DNA of 58,297 nt from an uncultured Prevotellaceae bacterium (GCA_902784615.1 CACZVN010000014.1:1-58297), one strand, 5' to 3'. Shown: positions 17,704 through 26,706, counted from the first letter of the stretch. The notes: generated by a model not told the origin, from the letters alone. A program made the numbers and translations.

Positions 17704-20314
17704 AGACGATTTTCTTGATGTCGTTGAGTTTGTTGAGGGCTTCGAGGGGGGTGAGGTTGTTGACGTCGAGGCCGAGGATCTCATCGCGCACCTGACAGAG
17801 TACGGGATCATCGAGCTGGAAGAAGGAGAGTTGCATGCCTTCGCGAGAGGCGGCGATCTCGGCCGTAGGTTTGCCAACGGTACCTACTTGGGCATTCTCG
17901 GCTTCAAGTTGCTTCAGAATGACGTTGGCGCGCTTCACGATGCTGCGAGGCATACCAGCGATCTCGGCCACGTGGATACCAAAGGAGTGTTCGCTGCCTC
18001 CACGCTCTAACTTGCGCAGGAAGATCACCTTACCATCGACCTCCTTCACAGAGACATTATAATTCTTGATGCGCGAGAAGTTCTTCTCCATCTCGTTGAG
18101 CTCGTGATAGTGCGTGGCAAAGAGGGTACGAGGGTGACCCTTGACATTCTCATGCAGATATTCCACTATCGCCCAGGCAATAGAGATACCATCGTAGGTA
18201 GAGGTGCCTCGTCCTAACTCATCGAAGAGCACCAAAGAGCGCGAAGAAACATTATTCAATATGTTCGAGGCCTCCGTCATCTCCACCATAAATGTAGATT
18301 CGCCCAAAGAGATATTATCCGAAGCACCCACACGTGTAAAGATCTTATCCACCAGACCGATTCTCGCGGCCTCAGCGGGCACGAAACAACCTATCTGGGC
18401 CAACAACACAATGAGTGCCGTCTGTCGCAACAGTGCCGACTTACCAGCCATATTCGGACCCGTAATGATGATGATCTGCTGGCGCTCATTGTCAAGCAGG
18501 ATATCATTGGGCACATAGCGCTCGCCCAAAGGCAATTCCTGTTCAATGACAGGATGGCGGCCTTGTTTGATGTCGATCACCTCTGAGGAATCAATCACAG
18601 GACGGATATACTTGTTCTCCTCTGCCGTCTTCGCAAAGCTCAGCAGACAGTCAAGACGGGCAATAATATTGGCATTGATCTGAATCTGTGGGATAAACTC
18701 CTGCATGGAAAGCACGAGATCATTGAAGAGCTTCGCCTCTAACGAAAGGATCTTATCCTCTGCACCCAGAATCTTCTCTTCATACTCTTTTAGCTCCTGT
18801 GTGATATAGCGCTCTGCCTGGGCCAGCGTCTGCTTGCGCACCCACTCTGCCGGCACCTGATCCTTATAGGTATTGCGCACCTCAAGGTAATAGCCGAAGA
18901 CGTTGTTATAGCCTATCTTCAGCGATGAGATACCCGTCTGCTCAGCCTCGCGCTCCTGAATCTTCAGGAGGTAATCCTTGCCAGAATAGGCGATGCTTCG
19001 TAACTCATCGAGTTCAGCATTCACGCCATCGCGAATCACGCCCCCCTTCGCCACCAACTGAGGAGGATCGTTCTGTATCTCCCTTTCTATTTTGTCGCGC
19101 AGACTCTCACAGAGATTCAACTGCTCTCCCACACGATTCAGCGCCTCGTTATTGGCAGAGAGACAAGCCGCCTTGATAGGTTGGATGGCCTGCAAGGCCG
19201 TCTTCAACTGTACCACCTCACGAGGTGAGACGCGCCCCACAGCCGCCTTCGAGACGATACGCTCCAAGTCGCCTATACGATGCAACTGTTCATCGACACA
19301 CTCACGGAACTCAGGTTCACGATAGTAATACTCCACGATGTCGAGGCGCGAGTTGATAGGCTTCTCATCCCTCAGGGGGAACACCAGCCAACGGCGCAGC
19401 AGACGACCACCCATAGGACTCACCGTTTTGTCGATCACATCCAGCAGCGACTTGCCGTCATCCTGCATGGGATGCACCAATTCCAAACTACGGATCGTGA
19501 ACTTATCGAGCCTAACATATTTATCCTCTTCAATACGCGAGATCGAAGTGATATGACCTATCTGCGTGTGCTGGGTCTGTTCGAGATATTGCAGGATAGC
19601 CCCTGCAGCAATTACCCCTGCCTGCAGATGATCCACACCAAAACCTTTTAGGTTCTTCACGTTGAAATGCCTCAACAACTTCTGCTTGGAGGTCTGCTCT
19701 GTAAACACCCAGTCGTCGAGCTGGAAGGTGAAGTATTTCGAGCCAAAGAGGCGTTCGAAATCCTGTTTCTTCGTCCTGTCGTGCAGGATCTCCTTGGGCG
19801 AGAAATTGCCCAAGAGTTTCTCCACATAGTCCTGCGTACCCTCGCCCGTCAGGAACTCGCCTGTCGAGATATCGAGGAAGGCCACACCAAACGAGGCCTT
19901 GCCAAAGTGCACAGCGGCCAGGAAATTATTCTCCTTATAGTTCAGCACATTGTCTGAAAGCGCCACACCAGGCGTCACCAACTCCGTGATGCCTCGCTTC
20001 ACGAGTTTCTTCGTGAGTTTGGGATCTTCAAGTTGGTCACAGATCGCCACGCGCTTACCAGCACGGATCAGTTTGGGCAGATAGGTGTCCAGCGCATGAT
20101 GAGGAAAGCCGGCCATCTCGTCGCCCTTGTTATAACCATTGTTACGGTGGGTGAGTGTGATGCCTAAGATCTTCGAGGCAGTAATGGCGTCCTCGCAATA
20201 GGTCTCATAGAAGTCGCCACACCTGAACAGCATCACTGCATCCGGGTGTTTCGCCTTCAGATCGAAGAACTGCTTCATCATCGGCGTCAGTTCCTTACCT
20301 TCTTTCTTCGCCAT
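17693..20314 (-). CDS. mutS: DNA mismatch repair protein MutS
   Basis: Recognises base mismatches and small loops and recruits MutL. The 873-residue protein has the mismatch-binding N-terminal domain with the Phe-X-Glu motif (GDFYETYC, about 32-39), connector, core and clamp domains, and the ABC ATPase with Walker [14 protein letters not shown] (about 630), [25 protein letters not shown], and [12 protein letters not shown]. It starts 15 bp after the stop of the formate/nitrite-type channel gene, in the same direction, so the two are probably cotranscribed. Confidence 0.97.
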   Translation of the reverse strand: MAKKEGKELTPMMKQFFDLKAKHPDAVMLFRCGDFYETYCEDAITASKILGITLTHRNNGYNKGDEMAGFPHHALDTYLPKLIRAGKRVAICDQLEDPKLTKKLVKRGITELVTPGVALSDNVLNYKENNFLAAVHFGKASFGVAFLDISTGEFLTGEGTQDYVEKLLGNFSPKEILHDRTKKQDFERLFGSKYFTFQLDDWVFTEQTSKQKLLRHFNVKNLKGFGVDHLQAGVIAAGAILQYLEQTQHTQIGHITSISRIEEDKYVRLDKFTIRSLELVHPMQDDGKSLLDVIDKTVSPMGGRLLRRWLVFPLRDEKPINSRLDIVEYYYREPEFRECVDEQLHRIGDLERIVSKAAVGRVSPREVVQLKTALQAIQPIKAACLSANNEALNRVGEQLNLCESLRDKIEREIQNDPPQLVAKGGVIRDGVNAELDELRSIAYSGKDYLLKIQEREAEQTGISSLKIGYNNVFGYYLEVRNTYKDQVPAEWVRKQTLAQAERYITQELKEYEEKILGAEDKILSLEAKLFNDLVLSMQEFIPQIQINANIIARLDCLLSFAKTAEENKYIRPVIDSSEVIDIKQGRHPVIEQELPLGERYVPNDILLDNERQQIIIITGPNMAGKSALLRQTALIVLLAQIGCFVPAEAARIGLVDKIFTRVGASDNISLGESTFMVEMTEASNILNNVSSRSLVLFDELGRGTSTYDGISIAWAIVEYLHENVKGHPRTLFATHYHELNEMEKNFSRIKNYNVSVKEVDGKVIFLRKLERGGSEHSFGIHVAEIAGMPRSIVKRANVILKQLEAENAQVGTVGKPTAEIAASREGMQLSFFQLDDPVLCQVRDEILGLDVNNLTPLEALNKLNDIKKIVSGK

Positions 20315-20329
20315 ATCCGCCTCTTGTAT

Positions 20330-20938
20330 TTATTCTTTTTCTTTGGGTTCGAAGACCAGCATCCAGCGATAGAGGTTACAGCCTACAAAATTACCCAACA
20401 CTTCTGAGACATAGACGATAAGCACATCCGTCTGAAGCAATTGTTCCATAGGCGATACCAGGAAATAAAAAGCATCCGCGATGGAGTGGGCGAAGCCACA
20501 GAGGATGAACACAGGGACGCCCAACAACAGGGGCAGCATCTTCCCCTTACGTGCGAACTCCACAGCCGTCGTCATGATGAATCCACAACCAATGGCCAAC
20601 AGGAAACAAGCCCAAGGCCCCTTCGCCAATCGTCCTGCGAGAATCTTCGAAGCCTGCTCAATACAGTCTGGCTGGGCATAGGCAATCAGCCATGCAGAGA
20701 GCAGACAGCCAATGATATTACCCACGAGCACCAGAGCGAGCATCGTCCAGTCGCCCTTCATACGGATAAAACCAGCCGTACCCGTATAGAGCTTCAGCCC
20801 GTAATACACCACCGTCGTCAGACCGAAGGCAAACAGTACGGCACCAGCCACACCGCCCACTCTCAGGTTGACCACACAACCAATGGAAATACAGATTCCC
20901 GCCAAAATGGCCAGAGGTATAATCTTTCTCATGTTCAT
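20330..20938 (-). CDS. Formate/nitrite transporter (FNT) family channel
   Basis: Inner-membrane pentameric channel family for small anions such as formate, nitrite, lactate or hydrosulfide. From the ATG at 20938 the protein has 202 residues, shorter than FocA/NirC (about 260-285), yet six hydrophobic helices can still be placed (about 5-23, 28-48, 65-90, 108-128, 135-157 and 172-195). The segment CGFAHSIADAFYF matches the FNT 'GFeHSvANmF' signature with its central histidine. The longer frame from 21001 is rejected because the promoter lies inside it. ATG 20932 is an alternative start. Substrate unknown. Confidence 0.82.
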   Translation of the reverse strand: MNMRKIIPLAILAGICISIGCVVNLRVGGVAGAVLFAFGLTTVVYYGLKLYTGTAGFIRMKGDWTMLALVLVGNIIGCLLSAWLIAYAQPDCIEQASKILAGRLAKGPWACFLLAIGCGFIMTTAVEFARKGKMLPLLLGVPVFILCGFAHSIADAFYFLVSPMEQLLQTDVLIVYVSEVLGNFVGCNLYRWMLVFEPKEKE

Positions 20939-20955
20939 GACTTGACTAATGGCTG

Positions 20956-20987
20956 CAAAGGTAGCCAAATATATCCACAATGCCAAA
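20956..20987 (-). promoter_or_regulatory. Promoter of FNT-mutS
   Basis: Minus strand: TTTG at 20987-20984, 20-nt spacer, TACCTTTG at 20963-20956, about 17 nt before the start codon. Confidence 0.75.
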
Positions 20988-21027
20988 CTTTTTGCATACA
21001 TTTTCCTGCTAATTCAGAAATAATGCC

Positions 21028-21035
21028 TACCTTTG
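21028..21035 (+). promoter_or_regulatory. -7 element of the B3/B4-domain gene
   Basis: TACCTTTG ends only 5 nt before the ATG at 21041, so the transcript would be leaderless or nearly so. It overlaps an alternative upstream ATG at 21023, which is therefore unlikely to be used. Confidence 0.6.
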
Positions 21036-21040
21036 CACGC

Positions 21041-21709
21041 ATGAAAATCATTGTTTCAAAGGAGATAGAGCAGGTTTGTCCCACCTTCGTTGGGGCTTGT
21101 GTGGAAGCAAACGTCATCAATACGCCTTATTGTGAGGCGTTGTGGCAGGAGATCGATGCCCTGTGCGAACAGTACAGGCAGACGCTCACCACAGAGACGC
21201 TGAAAGAGATGAGCAGTATCGCTGCCACGCGCAGTGTCTATAAGGCCTGTGGCAAGGATCCCTCGCGCTATCGCCCTGCCTCTGAGGCACTCATCAGAAG
21301 GGTGCTACAAGGTAAGGCGCTCTATCAGATAGATACGCTCGTCGATCTCATCAATCTGGCTTCGATTGCCTACGGCTACAGCATTGGCGGCTTCGACGCT
21401 GATAAGTTTAAGGGCGACACACTGACGCTGGGCATAGGCCGTGAGGGCGAGCCTTACGAGGGTATCGGACGAGGGATGATCAATATCCATGGTCTGCCTG
21501 TCTATCGCGATGCAGAGGGTGGGGTAGGCACACCCACCAGCGACAATGAGCGCACGAAAATGGAACTCTCCACCACCCACCTCGTCGTACTCATCAACGG
21601 CTACGATGGCAACGAAGCCCGCGTCGTTGAAAACGCCCAATTCATCCAATCCCTCCTCCGCAAATACTGCCAATCCGATGGCGGCCACTACCACGTCTAT
21701 CGGCCATAA
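21041..21709 (+). CDS. B3/B4 tRNA-binding-domain protein
   Basis: 222-residue stand-alone protein matching the B3/B4 domain found in the beta subunit of phenylalanyl-tRNA synthetase. Recognisable segments are RSVYKACGKDPSRYRPASEALIRR (about 66-89), LYQIDTLVDLINLASIAYGYSIGGFD and the C-terminal NGYDGNEARVVENA. Free-standing homologues occur widely; a hydrolytic or tRNA-editing role has been proposed but is not shown by the sequence. The start at 21041 (MKIIVSKEI) is set by the promoter immediately upstream. Confidence 0.82.
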   Translation: MKIIVSKEIEQVCPTFVGACVEANVINTPYCEALWQEIDALCEQYRQTLTTETLKEMSSIAATRSVYKACGKDPSRYRPASEALIRRVLQGKALYQIDTLVDLINLASIAYGYSIGGFDADKFKGDTLTLGIGREGEPYEGIGRGMINIHGLPVYRDAEGGVGTPTSDNERTKMELSTTHLVVLINGYDGNEARVVENAQFIQSLLRKYCQSDGGHYHVYRP

Positions 21710-21723
21710 GCCAGATGTCTCAT

Positions 21724-21751
21724 ATCATTTTGCTGACATCAGCAAAATGAT
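21724..21751 (+). terminator. Hairpin after the B3/B4-domain gene
   Basis: 12-bp perfect stem ATCATTTTGCTG with a 4-nt loop, 14 nt after the stop codon. There is no T-run directly behind it, so termination efficiency is uncertain. Confidence 0.6.
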
Positions 21752-21875
21752 CAACTTTGGAAAAAATATTTCATTCCCCTTTCAGCCGAGGCGTAAAGCG
21801 TTGATATTCTGCGTATTGGGCTGAAAGGAAAAAAGAGGTGGCTTCTGGCTGACAAGAAGCTATGACTTTTGATTA

Positions 21876-21891
21876 AATTCTCTCGAGAATT
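21876..21891. repeat. Dispersed intergenic motif AATTCTCTCGAGAATT
   Basis: An identical 16-mer occurs at 57859-57874. Both copies are intergenic and past gene ends. Confidence 0.5.
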
Positions 21892-21954
21892 CATCCGTAA
21901 AGGACTCCTTATTATCGCTAAAGTGGCTCCAAATTTTTGTCCCAGGCCCTGGGA

Positions 21955-22419
21955 CTAAAGCAGGGATTCGAGGAGGCCCTCGCAGGCGTCTTCGAGGAGT
22001 TCAAGGGCGAACTCGAAATCGCGATCAGAGCCGTAGTAGGGATCAGGCACGGTCTTCTGGCCTGGGTGATGACGCAGATAGTCGCTCATGCGGATGATCT
22101 TCTGAAGATCTGAAGGAGAATTGGCCTGTCGGGCGACGTCGTGATAGTTCTCTTGATCCATCACGGCGATATAGTCGAAGCGCGCAAAGTCCTTCGAAGA
22201 GAACTGGCGGGCTCGATGATCGAAGTTATAACCATGCCGTTGACCACACTGGCGCATACGACGGTCTGGCAACTGCCCCACGTGCCAAGAGCCAATGCCA
22301 GCAGAATCAATCAGAAACTCATCCTCCAAACCCCGCTCTGCCACCAGATGGCGCATAATCCCGTCAGCCGCTGGCGAGCGGCAGATATTACCCAGACAGA
22401 TAAACAGTATCTTCTTCAT
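21955..22419 (-). CDS. Low-molecular-weight protein tyrosine phosphatase
   Basis: 154-residue cytosolic phosphatase of the arsenate-reductase-like fold. The CX5R P-loop is CLGNICR at residues 8-14 followed by SP, and the general-acid aspartate is in TVPDPYYG near residue 120. The start at 22419 (MKKILFIC) is preferred over the longer frame from 22470 because the promoter at 22428-22435 lies inside the extension. In Bacteroidetes such enzymes often act in polysaccharide synthesis control or general dephosphorylation; the target here is unknown. It lies downstream of the sigma-factor cluster but has its own promoter. Confidence 0.93.
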   Translation of the reverse strand: MKKILFICLGNICRSPAADGIMRHLVAERGLEDEFLIDSAGIGSWHVGQLPDRRMRQCGQRHGYNFDHRARQFSSKDFARFDYIAVMDQENYHDVARQANSPSDLQKIIRMSDYLRHHPGQKTVPDPYYGSDRDFEFALELLEDACEGLLESLL

Positions 22420-22427
22420 TTCGCCTG

Positions 22428-22458
22428 CAAAGGTAGCAATATTTGGCGAAACGAACAA
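22428..22458 (-). promoter_or_regulatory. Promoter of the phosphatase gene
   Basis: Minus strand: TTG at 22458-22456, 20-nt spacer, TACCTTTG at 22435-22428, ending 8 nt before the ATG. The mRNA leader would be only a few nucleotides. Confidence 0.7.
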
Positions 22459-22471
22459 GCAATCCGTCAAA

Positions 22472-23812
22472 CTATTTGATGCTGAAGCGCAGTCCTACGT
22501 TCAGATTAAAACTGAAGGGCTTGTCCTGATAATAGGTGGGCACATCGCTGCCATTGTCGAACCAATAGCCCACGCCAGGCTCTGCATAGAGGCTCAGCCA
22601 GTCAACAAACTTAAATTCTGCACCCACGCCACCATTCACGGAGAACTGCAGGGGACGGATGGAAACACTCTCGTCTTTCTCTTTTTTCGTCGGAGAAATC
22701 ACTTCCACATATCGCTTGCCTTTTACCATCTTCTCAACCATGCCGCCCGCAGAGGCATAGACACTGAAACGACGACTGCCCCAGATCTGATAACTCACGT
22801 TGATAGGAATGCCGATATAAGATAAACGTTGCTCTGCTTCTGCCTTAAAAGAGGTGGAAGACAGACTGATATCCGAGGTCAGCAGGGCATACGACAATCC
22901 GCTTTCAATACTCCATCTCTCGTTAAAGGCATAGCGTAGCAACAGGCCGAAGCGTATGGGTTGGTGATGATGACGCACATTCTCATTGACTGGCTCTTGA
23001 TTGTTTCCATCACTAGACCTGCTTGACAACTTGTCAGGATAAGAACCTCTGCATTGAACCGTTGTTGTATCTGCTGTTATATTATCAGTCAACGGCACAT
23101 CGGTTGAGGGGTCATCGGTGGAGGGATCAGACTCAGAACTATACCCTGGAAAATTATTATAGCACATATCTGTGGAGCCAAAATTGCCTGACATTGTATT
23201 CGACAGATAGACCTTGGCCATCAGGCGCTTGCCTGAGGAGGCAGAGCGTTTGAAGTCGAAAGGATAAATCGTTGGATGAGCCTCTGGAAGCGAACTCTTT
23301 CTGGGTTGCTCCTGAAGTTGGCCTTGTGGCTCTGGCGCTTGAATCTTTACCTCTTGTGACTCTGGCGCTTGAACCTCCGATTGCTCTTCGACAGCCTGAG
23401 CCAATTGCTCTACGGAGTCCTCAACCACTGCGACAACAGAGAGAGCCTCCGTCTTCTTTTCTTCAATAGCCTGCTGAATCTTATGCTTGGCTTTAGCCAA
23501 GATGGGAAGATCAGATACCTCCTCCTTCTGAGGAATGACAGGCTCTTGTATGATCGTTCCCTCTATCAGTCGTGTTTCCGCCGTCTCCTCTGCGATTTCT
23601 GGCTGCTCACGATTCAAGAGATAATAACCTGCTCCTGCTGTCACTAATACCACAACGGCTGCCGCTATTCTGCGAGGCCACATCGTAACGGTCTTTGCCT
23701 TCTGCTTATTGGCAGCAAGCGCCTTCTCAATCTCATCCCACGACACCTCTGGGGCAGGCTCTCTGTAGTCTGCCATTTTCTGTCGCATCTGTTGTTTCCA
23801 TTGTTCTTTCAT
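22472..23812 (-). CDS. Membrane-anchored protein with C-terminal outer-membrane-type beta-barrel; putative anti-sigma partner
   Basis: 446 residues in three parts: a charged cytoplasmic head (about 1-45; MKEQWKQQMRQKMADYREPA), one transmembrane helix (about 48-66), a long Glu/Gln/Pro-rich linker (about 67-215), and a region from about 285 to the end that looks like an 8-strand OMP_b-brl-type barrel (alternating hydrophobic strands, GGVGAEFKFVDWLSLYAEPGVGYWF, ending FNLNVGLRFSIK). Its start overlaps the ECF sigma stop (ATGA at 23809-23812), the normal place for an anti-sigma factor. The head has no recognisable zinc-binding anti-sigma motif, so that role is inferred from position and topology. 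Confidence 0.72.
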   Translation of the reverse strand: MKEQWKQQMRQKMADYREPAPEVSWDEIEKALAANKQKAKTVTMWPRRIAAAVVVLVTAGAGYYLLNREQPEIAEETAETRLIEGTIIQEPVIPQKEEVSDLPILAKAKHKIQQAIEEKKTEALSVVAVVEDSVEQLAQAVEEQSEVQAPESQEVKIQAPEPQGQLQEQPRKSSLPEAHPTIYPFDFKRSASSGKRLMAKVYLSNTMSGNFGSTDMCYNNFPGYSSESDPSTDDPSTDVPLTDNITADTTTVQCRGSYPDKLSSRSSDGNNQEPVNENVRHHHQPIRFGLLLRYAFNERWSIESGLSYALLTSDISLSSTSFKAEAEQRLSYIGIPINVSYQIWGSRRFSVYASAGGMVEKMVKGKRYVEVISPTKKEKDESVSIRPLQFSVNGGVGAEFKFVDWLSLYAEPGVGYWFDNGSDVPTYYQDKPFSFNLNVGLRFSIK

Positions 23813-24378
23813 CGTGGGTGATGTTTATCGTTATAATCTCTGATCATTTTCGCAAGCAGGTTCTTGGCCCTGCTGAGTTGAGAGGCTGAGGATCGCTCCT
23901 TGATACCAAGTAGTGAAGCAATCTCCTGATGGCTTTTGTTCTCGAAGACGTAAAGGTTGAAAACCGTTCGATAGCCTGTAGGCAACTGACTCACCATGCG
24001 TTGGATCTCGTCAGGCGGTATCTCCTCGATGGGTGGATCCTCGTCTTCTGGTTCTTCTGCCACATCTTTGTCAAGCAACATCAGTTCGTGGTGGTTGGCG
24101 GCTTTCAGGAAATTCAGCGACTCGTTGATGACAATCCTTGACGCCCAAGCCTGTAGGGAACCCTTGCCACGATAGGTAAAGTCTGAGATGTGGGTGATGA
24201 TCTGTATGAGCGACTCCTGGAACACGTCTTTCATGTCGTCCGTATCTGGGATGTAGCGCGAGCAGATGGCTGCTAATTGTTCTGCATAGAGGGAATAGAA
24301 CTCCCGCATCGCCCCGTTTTCCCCGTTGCGAAGTCGCTCTGCCAAGCGCTGTTCATCCTGTTTCCCTATCTCAAACAC
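23809..24378 (-). CDS. ECF-type RNA polymerase sigma factor
   Basis: 189-residue extracytoplasmic-function sigma factor. Region 2 is about 24-90 (MREFYSLYAEQLAAICSRYIPD, DVFQESLIQIITHISDFTYRGKGSLQAWASRIVIN) and region 4 about 130-180 (LPTGYRTVFNLYVFENKSHQEIASLLGIKERSSASQLSRAK), joined by an acidic linker EEPEDEDPPIEEIPPDE. The start is GTG at 24378, since the preceding in-frame codon is a stop. It is cotranscribed with the serpin upstream (8-bp gap) and coupled to the barrel protein downstream. Confidence 0.93.
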   Translation of the reverse strand: MFEIGKQDEQRLAERLRNGENGAMREFYSLYAEQLAAICSRYIPDTDDMKDVFQESLIQIITHISDFTYRGKGSLQAWASRIVINESLNFLKAANHHELMLLDKDVAEEPEDEDPPIEEIPPDEIQRMVSQLPTGYRTVFNLYVFENKSHQEIASLLGIKERSSASQLSRAKNLLAKMIRDYNDKHHPR

Positions 24379-24386
24379 TTACCTTT

Positions 24387-25634
24387 TTAATCACCCATAT
24401 ACTGTCCGATAAAGAAGATGGCACCAGTAGATTGCTCGCTGATTACATAGAGGAACGGACGATTGGCGAAGAACTGTACGTGCTGGGGCTCAGAAGGCTC
24501 TATAGCAGACACATATTCTCCTATCACTGTAACGGCAGCAGCCTCTGTACCCTCTTCGTTGAGTTTGATTTTCGCCACCTGTTTCATCATGCCGATAAAA
24601 GTTGGCACATTGCAAAAGTTTGGAAACTCTGCCAGATAAGGATCAAAAGCCCTCGGCATACCCAATGCCGACATAATATCATTTAAGCCAACATCCGTTG
24701 TTGACTCAAAACGGGGCAGTTTCAGATCGACGTAGGCTCTATCCATGAACTGATATCTCTCCCAGGATTCTGCCGTCAGATTCTTCAGCACATCGTTGAT
24801 GGTCTTACCCTCCTTGGGCAACAGGATGGTCATGCGATAGGCAAGGTTGCCGTATGGCAGACAAAGTGCCTGACAATCATCCGTTTCTGCATAATTAAAC
24901 TCGTGTTCTTGATGCATCATGGGCACCTGCTTATCTGCGCTGTAGCCCTTGAAGGTCTCATCCTTCGTATTGTCCTTGTCGAACTTCTCTGCCCACGTGC
25001 CTTTGAAGTAGATGGCATTGAGCAGATAACTGACGGCATCGGGGTTGAAACTCTGTTCATTGAGTACCTTCTCAATCATCTTCTCCGTATGGTCGCTGGC
25101 CCATTGGTTGATCACGTCCATCGTCTTGCCATCGTGGAAGTCGCGCGTCTCTGGCTCAGCATCGTAGAATGTTTTTGCCTTATTGATGAAGTCGGACTTC
25201 AGTTCGTAGTCTTTGTTCATGTAGATGGTGTTGGCAATCATCACCTTCGTCAACTTGTCGAGGGTGGGTGCCTCTGTGAGCATCTTGCGACAGAAGGCGT
25301 TGATGCTGTCAGCCCCAGCCGTTCCAAAGCCTAACACCTTGTTGATTTCTTTCTGCGTCTCACCAGCTGCACCATTGTTCAGCATGCCCAAAGCGTAAGT
25401 GATACTAATAGGCGAGACTATCTCGCTCTTGTCGGATGTCACTTGACGGAAAAGGCTGAAGGCAAAGTTGTTGCTCTCGTTTACCAAATCCTGCTCTGCA
25501 CGAGTCAGCGAGATTTTCCTAAGTTCGTTGTTCTTATTGTCAGGCGTAGTATCGTCTTCATTCTTACTACAAGCTGACCATGTTGTCACCATCATCAGGG
25601 CGATGGCTGCCCACATTACATTTATCTTTTTCAT
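24387..25634 (-). CDS. Serpin-type protease inhibitor, lipoprotein
   Basis: Suicide inhibitor of serine or cysteine proteases, 415 residues, normal serpin length. The lipobox WSAC places the lipidated Cys at residue 22, followed by an acidic linker, so it is anchored in a cell-envelope membrane. The serpin core is intact, including the hinge EEGTEAAAVT of the reactive centre loop (about 360-369) and the closing segment FFANRPFLYVISEQSTGAIFFIG. Counting from the hinge glycine as P15 puts P1-P1' at Ser376-Ala377, suggesting an elastase- or subtilisin-like target; this is inference. It leads the operon with the ECF sigma factor. Confidence 0.92.
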   Translation of the reverse strand: MKKINVMWAAIALMMVTTWSACSKNEDDTTPDNKNNELRKISLTRAEQDLVNESNNFAFSLFRQVTSDKSEIVSPISITYALGMLNNGAAGETQKEINKVLGFGTAGADSINAFCRKMLTEAPTLDKLTKVMIANTIYMNKDYELKSDFINKAKTFYDAEPETRDFHDGKTMDVINQWASDHTEKMIEKVLNEQSFNPDAVSYLLNAIYFKGTWAEKFDKDNTKDETFKGYSADKQVPMMHQEHEFNYAETDDCQALCLPYGNLAYRMTILLPKEGKTINDVLKNLTAESWERYQFMDRAYVDLKLPRFESTTDVGLNDIMSALGMPRAFDPYLAEFPNFCNVPTFIGMMKQVAKIKLNEEGTEAAAVTVIGEYVSAIEPSEPQHVQFFANRPFLYVISEQSTGAIFFIGQYMGD

Positions 25635-25639
25635 ACCTG

Positions 25640-25647
25640 CAAAATTA
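25640..25647 (-). promoter_or_regulatory. -7 element of the serpin-sigma operon
   Basis: TAATTTTG on the minus strand ends 5 nt before the ATG, implying a leaderless or nearly leaderless mRNA. No -33 element at standard spacing was found, which would allow for an alternative sigma factor. Confidence 0.5.
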
Positions 25648-25753
25648 AATCATTTCTGCCTATTAAACCCGCAAAAGCCAAAATACTGCATGGAAAAGGA
25701 AACAATTAACAATGATTAACCATGTGATGATGATACCATTACTCGCTTATTCG

Positions 25754-25761
25754 TAATTTTG
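25754..25761 (+). promoter_or_regulatory. -7 element of the DUF3667 gene
   Basis: TAATTTTG, 8 nt before the ATG at 25770; no clear -33 element. Confidence 0.5.
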
Positions 25762-25769
25762 CCAACGCA

Positions 25770-26663
25770 ATGGAAGCATTAAGAGAGAAATACGAGCGAT
25801 TCAAGGAGTGGCAGCAACGACCTTATCAGGTGAAGCCGATGTCAGCGGAGGCGCACGACTGCCCCACCTGTGGCACGCACTTCGAGGGCAACTACTGTCC
25901 CCGTTGTGGTCAGTCTGCGAGAATCGGACGTTATTCTTTTAAGAAGGCCTTCCTCTTGTTCCTCGACGTGTGGGGCTTGGGCAATCGTGGCATGTTCCGC
26001 ACCATTCGTGATCTGATTCTGCGTCCTGGCTATATGATCCGCGACTATCTGCAGGGCATGCAGATGGCCTACTTCCCGCCATTTAAGATGTTCTTCCTGT
26101 TGACGGCCTTATCGATTTTTGTGGAAACCGGCTGGAACATTAAAGGGCAAGACCGTTCCCAAATAGTATATGATGAAGTCATGCAACGCGTGAACCAGGC
26201 ATTCGAGGATAAGAACCAAAACGTCGAAGGGGAAGATATCCAAAAGGCACTGGATCAAGGTCAGCAGACCAGTAACGATGTATCACAGGTCGTATATGCC
26301 TGGGTAATGAAGCATGCGAGTATTGTGATGATAGTGGTCTTGTTGCTGTTCTCTGGCCCGCTTTATCTGTTTTTCCGAAAATGTCCAGCCTATCCAGGCA
26401 TCAAGTATTCGGAATTCTTTGTGACGATGGTCTATATCACCAATATGCTGGACATCTACAGCATAGTCCTGAATTTCTTCTGTTTGAATTTCATCGCGGA
26501 AACTTGCATCTATGTCTTGACCATCATCCCCCTGAAACAGTTGTCGGGCTACAGCTATTGGCTCACTATCTTCAAAACGCTGATGGCCTTTTTGGTGTTT
26601 TTTGTCGCCTATGTCGCTTTAAGCGTCCTGATCAGCGGGGTTGTCGGTATGATATATTTCTAG
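25770..26663 (+). CDS. DUF3667 membrane protein with zinc ribbon
   Basis: 297 residues. An N-terminal zinc ribbon uses Cys31, Cys34, Cys43 and Cys46 (CPTCGTHFEGNYCPRCG), followed by the DUF3667 signature near residues 55-110 (YSFKKAF, LDVWGLGNRGMFRTIRDLILRPGYMIRDYLQG, YFPPFKMFFLLTALS). Hydrophobic segments at about 105-120, 185-205, 220-235, 245-265 and 270-295 indicate an integral membrane protein. The function of DUF3667 is unknown; it is common in Bacteroidetes. It converges with the long secreted-protein gene at 26707. Confidence 0.85.
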   Translation: MEALREKYERFKEWQQRPYQVKPMSAEAHDCPTCGTHFEGNYCPRCGQSARIGRYSFKKAFLLFLDVWGLGNRGMFRTIRDLILRPGYMIRDYLQGMQMAYFPPFKMFFLLTALSIFVETGWNIKGQDRSQIVYDEVMQRVNQAFEDKNQNVEGEDIQKALDQGQQTSNDVSQVVYAWVMKHASIVMIVVLLLFSGPLYLFFRKCPAYPGIKYSEFFVTMVYITNMLDIYSIVLNFFCLNFIAETCIYVLTIIPLKQLSGYSYWLTIFKTLMAFLVFFVAYVALSVLISGVVGMIYF

Positions 26664-26706
26664 GCGGCATCGTTAACAATGCGATCGATTATATGCAGGT
26701 AATGAT

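Larger units (their letters stand above)
21710..21954. other. Hairpin-rich spacer between convergent genes
   Basis: A 245-bp spacer with four separate stem-loops and one copy of a dispersed motif. Hairpins: 21724-21735 / 21740-21751 (12-bp perfect stem, loop ACAT, likely terminator of the B3/B4 gene); CCTTTCAGCC 21778-21787 with its complement at 21819-21828; GCTTCT 21841-21846 with AGAAGC 21855-21860; GTCCCAG 21939-21945 with CTGGGAC 21949-21955, next to the phosphatase stop. No ORF stands out. Confidence 0.65.

Noticed and set aside
20441-21040. N-terminal extension of the B3/B4-domain protein back to 20441
   Set aside because: It would run antisense through the FNT channel gene and over its promoter; a promoter just before 21041 fixes the start.
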